Shown: positions 57,159-64,000 of the stretch, one piece after another | Layout of the letters: the number at the start of each line of letters is the position of its first letter | Numbering within the stretch: position 1 is the stretch's first letter | From: Aliiroseovarius lamellibrachiae | GTDB taxonomy: Bacteria; Pseudomonadota; Alphaproteobacteria; Rhodobacterales; Rhodobacteraceae | DNA: 64,000 nt | NCBI RefSeq assembly: GCF_018599245.1 | Contig: NZ_JAHEVJ010000004.1 | Location: forward strand, 248,001-312,000 | Direction of reading: 5' to 3' | Notes under the pieces: generated by a model | Seen by the model: only the letters and a program-made list of their open reading frames with translations | Database searches by the model: none | What the model was told of the DNA's origin: nothing | Program-made: the position numbers and the translations under genes

Positions 57159-57247
57159 AATTGCATTGCCCTAACGCGAGCCAATTGCCCTCGTCCAGCG
57201 AAATCGCTATTCCCTACCAAAACCGCGACTTTCAACGGAGCATCCCA

Positions 57248-58903
57248 ATGGCCGCTTATCAATATGTCTACCACATGGACGGCGTTTCCAAGACCTATCC
57301 GGGTGGCAAGAAATGCTTTGAAAACATCCGCCTCAGCTTTCTGCCCGGCGTGAAAATCGGTGTTGTCGGCGTGAATGGCACCGGTAAATCAACCTTGATG
57401 CGCATTATGGCCGGCATCGACAAGGATTTCCAAGGCGAGGCTTGGGCCGCAGAAGGGGCCAAAGTCGGTTACCTGCCGCAGGAACCCACGCTGGATGAAA
57501 CCCTTGATGTGCGTGGCAATGTCATGCTGGGCGTGGCCGAGAAGAAGGCTATCCTCGATCGTTACAATGATCTGGCGATGAATTATTCCGAAGAAACCGC
57601 CGAAGAAATGGCCAAGCTGCAGGACGAGATTGACGCGCAGAACCTTTGGGATCTGGACGCACAGATTGACGTCAGCATGGAAGCCCTGCGTTGCCCGCCC
57701 GACGACGCGAATGTGGCCACGCTTTCGGGCGGTGAAAAACGCCGCGTTGCGCTGTGTAAACTGCTGCTTGAAGCACCTGATATGTTGCTTTTGGATGAAC
57801 CGACCAACCACTTGGACGCGGAAACCATCGCCTGGCTGCAACAGCATTTGATCGATTACAAAGGCACCATCCTGATCGTCACCCACGACCGCTATTTCCT
57901 GGATGACATCACCAGCTGGATCCTTGAGCTCGACCGTGGTCGCGGCATGCCTTACGAAGGCAACTACACCGCGTGGCTTGAGCAAAAGGCCAAACGCCTA
58001 GCGCAGGAAGCCCGCGAAGATAAGTCCAAGCAAAAGACCTTGGAGCGCGAGTTGGAGTGGATGCAGCAAGGTCAAAAAGCCCGCCAAGCCAAGCAAAAAG
58101 CCCGGATCAACGCCTATAATGAACTCGCCGATCAGTCCGAACGCGAAAAGGTTGGCCGCGCCCAGATCGTTATTCCCAACGGTCCGCGCCTTGGGTCAAA
58201 GGTGATCGAGGTTGAGGGCTTGAAAAAGCACATGGGCGACAAGCTCTTGGTCGAAGGTCTCGATTTTTCATTGCCGCCCGGTGGCATTGTCGGCGTGATC
58301 GGCCCCAACGGCGCGGGTAAATCCACGCTCTTTAAAATGCTCACCGGTGAAGAGACACCGGATGAGGGTACGATTGAGCTGGGCGACACGGTTCAGCTGT
58401 CTTATGTCGATCAATCGCGCGATGATTTGAACGCGGATGAAACCGTTTGGGAAGCAATTTCCGGCGGAGCTGAACTGATTGAACTGGGCGACGCGCAGGT
58501 CAATTCCCGCGCCTATTGTTCAAGCTTCAACTTCAAAGGCGGAGATCAGCAGAAAAAACTGTCGCTGTTGTCCGGCGGGGAGCGCAACCGCGTGCATATG
58601 GCGCGGCTGTTGAAAGAGGGCGGCAACGTGCTGCTGCTCGACGAACCGACCAACGACCTCGACGTGGAAACCCTGCGCGCGCTCGAAGATGCGCTGGTGG
58701 ATTTCGCCGGCTGCGCCGTGGTCATTTCACACGATCGCTTTTTCCTAGACCGGATCTGCACCCACATCCTTGCCTTTGAAGGTGAGGCGCATGTGGAGTG
58801 GTTTGAGGGCAACTTTGAAGATTACGAAGAGGATAAAAAGCGACGGCTTGGGGCTGACGCTTTGGAGCCGAAGCGCATGAAGCATAAGAAGTTTTCGAGA
58901 TAA
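57248..58903 (+). CDS. ettA: Energy-dependent translational throttle protein EttA (ABC-F)
   Basis: 551-residue tandem ABC-F ATPase that binds the ribosomal E site and gates elongation by ATP level. Walker A motifs GVNGTGKST and GPNGAGKST; signatures LSGGEKRRVAL and LSGGERNRVHM; Walker B LLLDEPTNHLDAET and LLLDEPTNDLDVET; the EttA-type arm and linker region lies around EWMQQGQKARQAKQKARI. Length matches EttA (about 555). ATG 57248 (GGAGCATCCCA upstream) is chosen over the open frame to 57161. No TM domain. Confidence 0.96.
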   Translation: MAAYQYVYHMDGVSKTYPGGKKCFENIRLSFLPGVKIGVVGVNGTGKSTLMRIMAGIDKDFQGEAWAAEGAKVGYLPQEPTLDETLDVRGNVMLGVAEKKAILDRYNDLAMNYSEETAEEMAKLQDEIDAQNLWDLDAQIDVSMEALRCPPDDANVATLSGGEKRRVALCKLLLEAPDMLLLDEPTNHLDAETIAWLQQHLIDYKGTILIVTHDRYFLDDITSWILELDRGRGMPYEGNYTAWLEQKAKRLAQEAREDKSKQKTLERELEWMQQGQKARQAKQKARINAYNELADQSEREKVGRAQIVIPNGPRLGSKVIEVEGLKKHMGDKLLVEGLDFSLPPGGIVGVIGPNGAGKSTLFKMLTGEETPDEGTIELGDTVQLSYVDQSRDDLNADETVWEAISGGAELIELGDAQVNSRAYCSSFNFKGGDQQKKLSLLSGGERNRVHMARLLKEGGNVLLLDEPTNDLDVETLRALEDALVDFAGCAVVISHDRFFLDRICTHILAFEGEAHVEWFEGNFEDYEEDKKRRLGADALEPKRMKHKKFSR

Positions 58904-58907
58904 ATAA

Positions 58908-58934
58908 ATGGCCCCCTTTCGGGGCCATTTTTTA
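58908..58934 (+). terminator. Intrinsic terminator after ettA
   Basis: ATGGCCCC (58908-58915) and GGGGCCAT (58921-58928) with a 5-base loop followed by TTTTTT, starting 5 bases after the ettA stop. Confidence 0.93.
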
Positions 58935-58947
58935 TCGGCGCGAGGCA

Positions 58948-58969
58948 GCGGATTTGACATCAAATCCGC
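58948..58969. repeat. Perfect 22-base palindrome upstream of the GIY-YIG gene
   Basis: GCGGATTTGA (58948-58957) and TCAAATCCGC (58960-58969) with a CA centre, 49-70 bases before the start codon and after the ettA terminator. Operator or insertion-site remnant. Half-site ATTTGA/TCAAAT is shared with the palindrome at 33111-33133. Confidence 0.88.
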
Positions 58970-59017
58970 GTTCGCGCATAGGTTTAACACCTCGGCGCTG
59001 CAACTAAGTAGGAAACC

Positions 59018-59908
59018 ATGATGATAAAAGGCAGATCGGTTCGGCTGTTCTTAGCGGAAGGAACCCCTACGGGGGTACTGACTGCAGAGATCGTGAATTG
59101 GACAGGCCATGTTCTAGCAGCGCCTAGAACAAAATTAGATATTGCCCTAAAAAGGGACGAGCTGCGCAGGACCGGAATTTATATACTCTTTGGCTCCCCA
59201 TTAAACTCTAGTTTGCCGAGTGTTTACGTCGGAGAGGGGGATGACATTTCCAGGCGACTCTATTCGCACTCAAAAGACGAAAACAAAGATTTCTGGGATC
59301 GTTTTATTGCAGTCACGAACAAAGATATGAACCTTACAAAAGCGCATGTTAAATATCTGGAGGGGCGTATGATTTCTTTGCTGAAGGAAGCAAAGAAAAG
59401 CTGCGTAGTGAATAAAACGGAGCCAGAATTTGACCGCTTACCCGAGGCGGACATTTCCGATATGGAAACTTTTTTAGAAGAGATCCAACTCGTATTACCT
59501 GTAATTGGTGTTGATTTTTTTAGAAAAGTTGGCGGCGTATTTGCAGCGGCCTCTGACGATCCGTCCGATAAGAACCCCGAGTTTTTCCTACGTCATACCA
59601 AAAAGGGAATTAATGCGTTTGCCACCGAAATTGATGGCGAATTTGTTCTAAGGGCTGGTTCCATTGGTGACTTAAATGAATCTGCGTCTTTTAACGAACG
59701 CGTGGCGGCGATTAGGCAGCAGATCCTATCATCGGGGAGAGCAAAAAGCATCGAAAACGGTTGTTTTAAGCTGGTTGATGACGTCGCCTTCTCAAGCCCA
59801 TCTGCAGCCGCCGTATTTCTCTTTGGAACCTCACGAAATGGCCGATCAGATTGGCTTATGAAGGAAACTAAACAAACTTATGGCGACTGGAAAGCCAGCC
59901 AGCTTTAG
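59018..59908 (+). CDS. GIY-YIG nuclease domain protein with C-terminal DUF4357
   Basis: 296 residues. GIY-YIG core at about residues 50-135: GIYILFG, VYVGEGDDISRRLYSH (YxG and catalytic Arg) and YLEGRMISLLKEA with the metal-binding Glu. The C-terminal DUF4357 (about 225-290) contains AAAVFLFGTSRNGRSDW. This combination is common in bacterial accessory regions, sometimes with restriction or methyltransferase genes, none of which is adjacent here. Composition looks AT-richer than neighbours. ATG 59018 or 59021 can start. Nuclease target unknown. Confidence 0.87.
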   Translation: MMIKGRSVRLFLAEGTPTGVLTAEIVNWTGHVLAAPRTKLDIALKRDELRRTGIYILFGSPLNSSLPSVYVGEGDDISRRLYSHSKDENKDFWDRFIAVTNKDMNLTKAHVKYLEGRMISLLKEAKKSCVVNKTEPEFDRLPEADISDMETFLEEIQLVLPVIGVDFFRKVGGVFAAASDDPSDKNPEFFLRHTKKGINAFATEIDGEFVLRAGSIGDLNESASFNERVAAIRQQILSSGRAKSIENGCFKLVDDVAFSSPSAAAVFLFGTSRNGRSDWLMKETKQTYGDWKASQL

Positions 59909-59918
59909 ACAGGTGACT

Positions 59919-60296
59919 TCACCCCTCCACCCGCACCTTATTCCCCTCATCATCCAGATGCACAAAAACAAACACGCCCTCGGTGACTTTGGTTTTTGAC
60001 CGGCCTCGATCGCGTTCTGACCAAGCTTCGATATGAATAGCGAGGGAGGTGGTGCCGATCCGGCCGACCTCACCATAGATGCACAACACATCCCCCACCT
60101 TCACCGGAGAGATGAATTTCATCGCATCCACTGCCACGGTGGCCACCCGGCCCCCGGCACGTTCTGCGGCCAACACACCGCCCGCAATATCCATTTGTGA
60201 CAGCACCCAACCGCCAAAGATATCCCCCGCGACATTGGTGTCCGCGGGCATGGCCAAAGTGCGTAGGATGATGTTGCCTTCTGGTGTCTCACTCAT
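59919..60296 (-). CDS. Acyl-CoA thioesterase (YciA-type hotdog)
   Basis: 125-residue single hotdog domain. FGGWVLSQMDIAGGVLAAERAGGRVATVAVD carries the catalytic Asp and the BFIT/BACH-like pattern; VGDVLCIYGEVGRIGTTSLAIHIEAW and TEGVFVFVHLDDEG complete it. Hydrolyses acyl-CoA esters; YciA-type enzymes have broad chain-length range. Ends 10 bases past the GIY-YIG stop, convergent with it. Confidence 0.9.
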   Translation of the reverse strand: MSETPEGNIILRTLAMPADTNVAGDIFGGWVLSQMDIAGGVLAAERAGGRVATVAVDAMKFISPVKVGDVLCIYGEVGRIGTTSLAIHIEAWSERDRGRSKTKVTEGVFVFVHLDDEGNKVRVEG

Positions 60297-60424
60297 GGGC
60301 TGTCCTCTCGCGCGTGTTTTCCCTTAGCTACCGGCAAGCGCCCGCAGGCTCAAGTAAAGCGCTGCGTCACAGACCGACATGCGCGCCGGATGACATGATC
60401 TTCGCAGGTTCTAGCACAGAAATT

Positions 60425-60856
60425 TCAGAGCTTCTCGCCCTCTGCAACCTCACGAAGCTCGGTCAGAAGATCAAGCAGCGTCTCCATCTTTTCTTCGCCA
60501 AAATGGGCTTCAAGATTTGCATAAATCCGCGCGGCTTTGCCCGACATTTCGTCGTATTTCTTGACCCCAGCCGGGGCGATTTTCACGCGGCGGCGGCGAC
60601 CATCGCTGTCATCCACCCGTTCAATCAACGCGCGTTCCGACAGGTTTTTCAAAATCCGACTTAAGCTGGGCGGCATCAACACGCAGCGCTCTGCAAGTTC
60701 GGTTGCACAACAGGCTTTCCCTTCCGCGAGAACCCGGATCACCCGCCATTGTTGTACGGTCAGGTCGATCTGGTCCAACTCGTGACGAAATGGTTTCAAC
60801 GTCGCCTCGCGGGCGTGCAAAAGTGCAATCGGAAGGGCGCGGTCTAGGCTTTTCAT
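60425..60856 (-). CDS. hpaR: MarR-family regulator, HpaR-like
   Basis: 143-residue MarR regulator of the homoprotocatechuate-degradation HpaR type: SLDRALPIALLHAREATLKPFRHEL at the N-terminus, LTVQQWRVIRVLAEG, TELAERCVLMPPSLSRILKNLSERALI (recognition helix) and the DSDGRRRRVKI wing. ATG 60856 overlaps the stop of an hpaF-like remnant (ATGA). No other hpa catabolic gene is visible, so the regulator looks orphaned or acts elsewhere. Confidence 0.85.
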   Translation of the reverse strand: MKSLDRALPIALLHAREATLKPFRHELDQIDLTVQQWRVIRVLAEGKACCATELAERCVLMPPSLSRILKNLSERALIERVDDSDGRRRRVKIAPAGVKKYDEMSGKAARIYANLEAHFGEEKMETLLDLLTELREVAEGEKL

Positions 60857-61146
60857 CGGTGTGTCCTTTTTCCGATTGCCGCGTGGAGAGGGCCCCATGA
60901 GCTGCGGCGGAACCGGGTTACAATTTCCTGAACTTCGAGGCTGGGGAGAACCGGCAGATCATCCGACTGACGGCCATTTGCGCCACAAGAAATGGCATCA
61001 ACCGGCATCTCGGCCCTATGCACGCAGAGCCGTCCAAAGGAACGATACCCCTTAATCTGAAGGGTCGCATGCTTGCACTGGGCCGGCTCACCCATATCTA
61101 CGCACGCGTCCAATCCGCGGCTGAATTCAAACGAAAGATGCGGCAT
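60853..61146 (-). pseudogene. Internally deleted hpaF-like (5-carboxymethyl-2-hydroxymuconate isomerase) remnant
   Basis: 97-codon open frame. The N-terminus MPHLSFEFSRGLDACVDM matches the start of CHM isomerases (tautomerase fold, catalytic Pro after Met), and the end SLEVQEIVTRFRRSSWGPLHAAIGK matches their C-terminal strand and tail. The middle (GEPAQCKHATLQ to SDDLPVL) is poorly conserved and about 30 residues too short. RBS AGAGGG precedes two ATGs; the stop overlaps the hpaR start. Probably a decayed gene still translated in coupling with hpaR. Identification is by eye. Confidence 0.5.
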
Positions 61147-61251
61147 CAAGCCCTCTTTTTTGTTGATCCTTCACCGTATTTTTTGACAGGAAAGCACCAG
61201 ATCATTGCAGGCGCAATAATTTTCCCACCGCAAATTCGGCCCAGACAAACA

Positions 61252-62499
61252 TTAAGGGGAAACGACACCTGCACCTTGCCATAGATCAAATTGGGACAAA
61301 ACGGCGTCGGAAAATTCTGCATCGTTGATGTGGCAATCCAGCTCTATCAACCGCACATTTTCGGGACAATAAGTGCGAAATTCATCAAGAAATGCGGACA
61401 GGCCTTCTGCATCATGCAGTGGGCCACCGGGGCGATCCCATTCATTTCCACCCTGCGTGGGAAGGATCGCAAGCGTTGGGCCTTTTGCACCGGCAAGCTG
61501 GGCACACATCGCGCGCGCCATTTCGCGGCGTTGATCTGGCGTCATCATGACCGAGGACAACAGACGGTTGTGGGCGTGCACCTCTTGGCCCGCCAGCTTT
61601 TCGGGCGTTGCCTGCCAGCCCACAATATCCACCAAATCATAACAGCCAATGGACACCATTTGGGGGGTTGCGGACGCCCCTGCATGGGTCATTCGGTCGG
61701 GGCCAGCCGAGATGGCGGACCCCATGATGTGATTGCCCAGCTCTTGTGGCGCAAAGTCCATCACAGCGGCAAACGCGCCTTCCGCCGCGAGGCTTTCAAA
61801 CGCGCGCCCGCCCATGCCCGTGGCGTGGAAAACGGCGACTTCGAAACCGCGTGCTTCAAGGGCGGGTTTCAAGTCGACCATATAGCGCAGAACCGTTTTC
61901 CCAAAGCTGGTCATCCCGATGAGAGGCTTAGAAAAGCTGGGCTTTTCCACGGCGCGCGCCGCGCCTAACACTGCCCCTGCGGCCTGCGACAGCGACGCCT
62001 TGCAAATGGAGTTAAGCCCGTATAGCCCCCCGGCCCAAAGGATCATCTGAACATCCGCCGGCAAGCGTTCTGGCGGGATCAGCGGTGAAAAGCTGACCGT
62101 TGAGACAACATATTTAGGCACTCCAATCGGCAGCGCCTGACACAGATCCAACGCCAGATCGGTTCCCATTGTACCACCTAAAACGATAAGCCCATCGAAC
62201 GCCCCTTCGCGGTAGAGTTTCAACGCCAGCATCGCTGATCCGGTAGCCATAATTTGCATCGCGGTGTTCTCATCGCCGCTGTCGATGGCCGCTTTAATCG
62301 ATGATCCGCCCGCTTCGGCCACGTCATGTTTTGAGTAGTCACAAGGCGCACTTGGATCCCCAAGAACAGACACATCCATGGTTTTGACCGCGCCGCCCTG
62401 CCCTCGGATGACGTCAGAAAGATAATTCAGCTCGTCATCTTTGGTGTCATAGGTGCCGACCACCAAAATGGTTTTTCCGTTCATGCTGATCTCTGTCAT
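61252..62499 (-). CDS. Tm-1-like ATP-binding (UPF0261) protein
   Basis: 415-residue protein of the UPF0261/Tm-1-like family, related to the tomato Tm-1 virus-resistance N-terminal domain that binds ATP. TILVVGTYDTKDDELNYLSDVI at the start, GGTMGTDLALDLCQALPIGVPKYVVST, MTSFGKTVLRYMVDLKPALEARG, FHATGMGGRAFESLA, then PTQGGNEWDRPGGPLHDAEG in the second domain. Biochemical role unknown. ATG 62499 overlaps the stop of the upstream aldehyde dehydrogenase gene (ATGA); a TTG at 62511 is less likely. The TIM-barrel partner often found beside such genes is not downstream. Confidence 0.9.
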   Translation of the reverse strand: MTEISMNGKTILVVGTYDTKDDELNYLSDVIRGQGGAVKTMDVSVLGDPSAPCDYSKHDVAEAGGSSIKAAIDSGDENTAMQIMATGSAMLALKLYREGAFDGLIVLGGTMGTDLALDLCQALPIGVPKYVVSTVSFSPLIPPERLPADVQMILWAGGLYGLNSICKASLSQAAGAVLGAARAVEKPSFSKPLIGMTSFGKTVLRYMVDLKPALEARGFEVAVFHATGMGGRAFESLAAEGAFAAVMDFAPQELGNHIMGSAISAGPDRMTHAGASATPQMVSIGCYDLVDIVGWQATPEKLAGQEVHAHNRLLSSVMMTPDQRREMARAMCAQLAGAKGPTLAILPTQGGNEWDRPGGPLHDAEGLSAFLDEFRTYCPENVRLIELDCHINDAEFSDAVLSQFDLWQGAGVVSP

Positions 62500-63980
62500 A
62501 GGCTTATCCAAGCGGTTTTCAGGTCGAAGTATTTGTCAAAGGCATGCATGGATTTGTCATGGCCGTTTCCAGATTGCTTCACCCCCCCAAGAGGCACCGA
62601 ATTATCCGCCCCTCCATAAGTATTTACGTGCACAACGCCCGCTTGAACCGAGCGCACCATCTTATGTGCGCGCGACAGGTTCGACGTCCAAACTCCTGCG
62701 GATAAACCATAATTTGTTGAATTGGCGATGCGAACGGCTTCCTCATCTGATGAAAATCGCGTCACCGCCAGTACCGGGCCAAACACTTCGTTTTGGGCCA
62801 CATTATGCGCGGGTTGCACGCCAGTCAGAACCGTTGGTTCCATATACCAGCCACCAGTATCCTGCATCACGCGCGCCCCCCCCAAGGCAAGATCCGCGCC
62901 CTCCTCCAAGGCTTTGGTCACGAACCCAAGATTGCCTTCTAGCTGCGGAAGGTTGTTCACCGCGCCTATGTTGGTGGACAGCTCCAGCGGGTTTCCCACT
63001 TGCATGGCGGCGGCGTGGCGGGTCAGCGCCTCCACAAATTCATCATGTACGCTGTCTTCGACCAAAAGGCGTGATCCTGCGATGCACACCTGCCCCGCAT
63101 TGCGAAAAATTCCCGCGGCGGACACTTTTGCCGCGGCTTCAAGATCAGGAGCATCGGCGAACACAATGTTAGGGGACTTCCCGCCAAGCTCCAGATAACA
63201 TCGTTTGAGGTTTGAACGCGCTGAATATTCCAGCAAACGCCGCCCCACGCCGCCGGATCCGGTGAACACCAATACATCCACATCCATCGACATGGCCAAG
63301 GCTTCGCCCGTCACAGCGCCCTCGCCGGTCACCACGTTCAGCACGCCATCAGGCAGGCCCGCCTCGGACGCCAACTCCGCAATCCGCAACAAGGTGAGCG
63401 AAGCGGTTTCCGCTGGTTTCAAAACAACGGAATTCCCAGCGGCCAATGCTGGCGCCAGTTTCCACGCCCCAATCATCAGCGGAAAGTTCCACGGCACAAT
63501 TGCGCCAACAACGCCGACGGGTTCTTTGTGGACAAGGCCCAGAACATTCTCTGCCGTGGGGGCCACCTCGCCATAAACTTTATCCAAAGCCTCGGCATAA
63601 TACCGAAATGTGCCCGCAGCGGATCCCGGTTCCGCCTTTATCGCCATGCCGATTTCGGTGCCATTGTCCCGCACCCCAAGAACCGCCAACTCCAGCGCAT
63701 GTTCCTCAATCAAATCCGCCAGCTTATGCAGCACTTTTTTCCGCACAGCAGGGGCTGCGCGCGACCACCGGCCATCCTCAAAGGCGCGGCGCGCGGCGGC
63801 CACCGCCCGATCCACATCCGCCTTTGACGCCCGAATGGTGGTGGTTAGCGTTTGTCCGTTGATCGGCGAGAGAACGTCTTGCGTTTCCCCCGCACCTTCT
63901 TCCCACGCTCCGTCAATATAAAGTTTCTGCGGCGCGACAGGATGGCGGGAAAGCTCGTTGATGCGTGACTGGTCGACCAT
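62496..63980 (-). CDS. Aldehyde dehydrogenase family protein (PuuC-like)
   Basis: 494-residue NAD(P)-dependent aldehyde dehydrogenase. VVGAIVPWNFPLMIGAWKLAPALAAGN, GGxGxG-type FTGSGGVGRRL, catalytic Glu in LELGGKSPNIVF and catalytic Cys in NAGQVCIAGSRLLVED; NEVFGPVLAV near the end. Resembles gamma-glutamyl-gamma-aminobutyraldehyde dehydrogenase-type enzymes, but the substrate is not certain. ATG 63980 with AAAGG upstream, 20 bases from the window end; more operon genes may precede it. It is coupled to the Tm-1-like gene. Confidence 0.92.
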   Translation of the reverse strand: MVDQSRINELSRHPVAPQKLYIDGAWEEGAGETQDVLSPINGQTLTTTIRASKADVDRAVAAARRAFEDGRWSRAAPAVRKKVLHKLADLIEEHALELAVLGVRDNGTEIGMAIKAEPGSAAGTFRYYAEALDKVYGEVAPTAENVLGLVHKEPVGVVGAIVPWNFPLMIGAWKLAPALAAGNSVVLKPAETASLTLLRIAELASEAGLPDGVLNVVTGEGAVTGEALAMSMDVDVLVFTGSGGVGRRLLEYSARSNLKRCYLELGGKSPNIVFADAPDLEAAAKVSAAGIFRNAGQVCIAGSRLLVEDSVHDEFVEALTRHAAAMQVGNPLELSTNIGAVNNLPQLEGNLGFVTKALEEGADLALGGARVMQDTGGWYMEPTVLTGVQPAHNVAQNEVFGPVLAVTRFSSDEEAVRIANSTNYGLSAGVWTSNLSRAHKMVRSVQAGVVHVNTYGGADNSVPLGGVKQSGNGHDKSMHAFDKYFDLKTAWISL

Positions 63981-64000
63981 TCGTTGGCCTTTCTTTTCGA

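Overview
The window reads as a chromosomal segment of a marine-type alphaproteobacterium of the order Rhodobacterales (Roseobacter group). This rests on gene content and on the residue patterns of many proteins: a Mur-type Fur regulator, class I lysyl-tRNA synthetase, ThyX instead of ThyA, LexA with a GTTC-N7-GTTC box, the phaZ/phaC-phaP-phaR locus, a DUF1194 protein and a divergent polysaccharide deacetylase. No rRNA, tRNA, CRISPR array, insertion sequence or integrase was seen. Coding density is high and many neighbours overlap by 1-4 bases (ATGA or TAATG), which indicates translationally coupled operons.

Layout. 1-7341: exonuclease III (cut by the window edge), nucleoside hydrolase, GNAT, SelO, an EEP-family hydrolase, then a convergent EamA permease, a CPA1 antiporter and a PhzF protein. 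7462-10970: Mur/Fur, an EamA permease, enolase, and a GYD/DUF1330 pair. 11167-19488: a membrane protein, a polysaccharide deacetylase-like protein, then trpG-trpD, an 8-bp tandem repeat, ung-trpC-moaC, moeA and SOS-boxed lexA. 19570-24184: the polyhydroxyalkanoate locus (phaR, phaP and phaC on the minus strand, phaZ divergent), with exact CTGC-N3-GCAG sites before phaP and between phaC and phaZ, and a one-base variant before phaR. 24240-27857: two alpha/beta hydrolases and thrS.

28341-30891 holds the most interesting system: a four-gene operon of a small secreted four-cysteine precursor (DUF2282), a DUF692 multinuclear iron oxidase (MNIO), a DUF2063 partner and a DoxX membrane protein. This is the architecture of bufferin (bufABCD) copper-binding RiPP operons. 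A strong hairpin separates the precursor from the enzymes. 34308-36720 holds a second notable pair: a TbpB-like lipoprotein followed 4 bases later by a Slam-like outer-membrane barrel with an N-terminal TPR region, which suggests a surface-lipoprotein display system.

36776-47271 carries glyoxalase I, a VWA protein, an LdtR-like MarR regulator, sdhE coupled to an XRE regulator, an aspartate aminotransferase, a secreted protein/ECF sigma/anti-sigma operon, MATE, MltB-type transglycosylase and PPK2. 47663-49954 is a 763-residue beta-helix protein without a signal peptide that resembles a phage or gene-transfer-agent spike. 50297-58903 is mostly housekeeping (class I LysRS, uraA, GST, dacB, nadD, ettA). 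Two genes, a DUF3644-like protein at 31899-33053 and a GIY-YIG/DUF4357 protein at 59018-59908, look AT-richer than their neighbours and resemble accessory or defence cargo. Each has a perfect palindrome with ATTTGA/TCAAAT half-sites upstream of its start. The right end has an HpaR-like regulator coupled to what looks like an internally deleted hpaF isomerase remnant, then a Tm-1-like (UPF0261) protein coupled to an aldehyde dehydrogenase.
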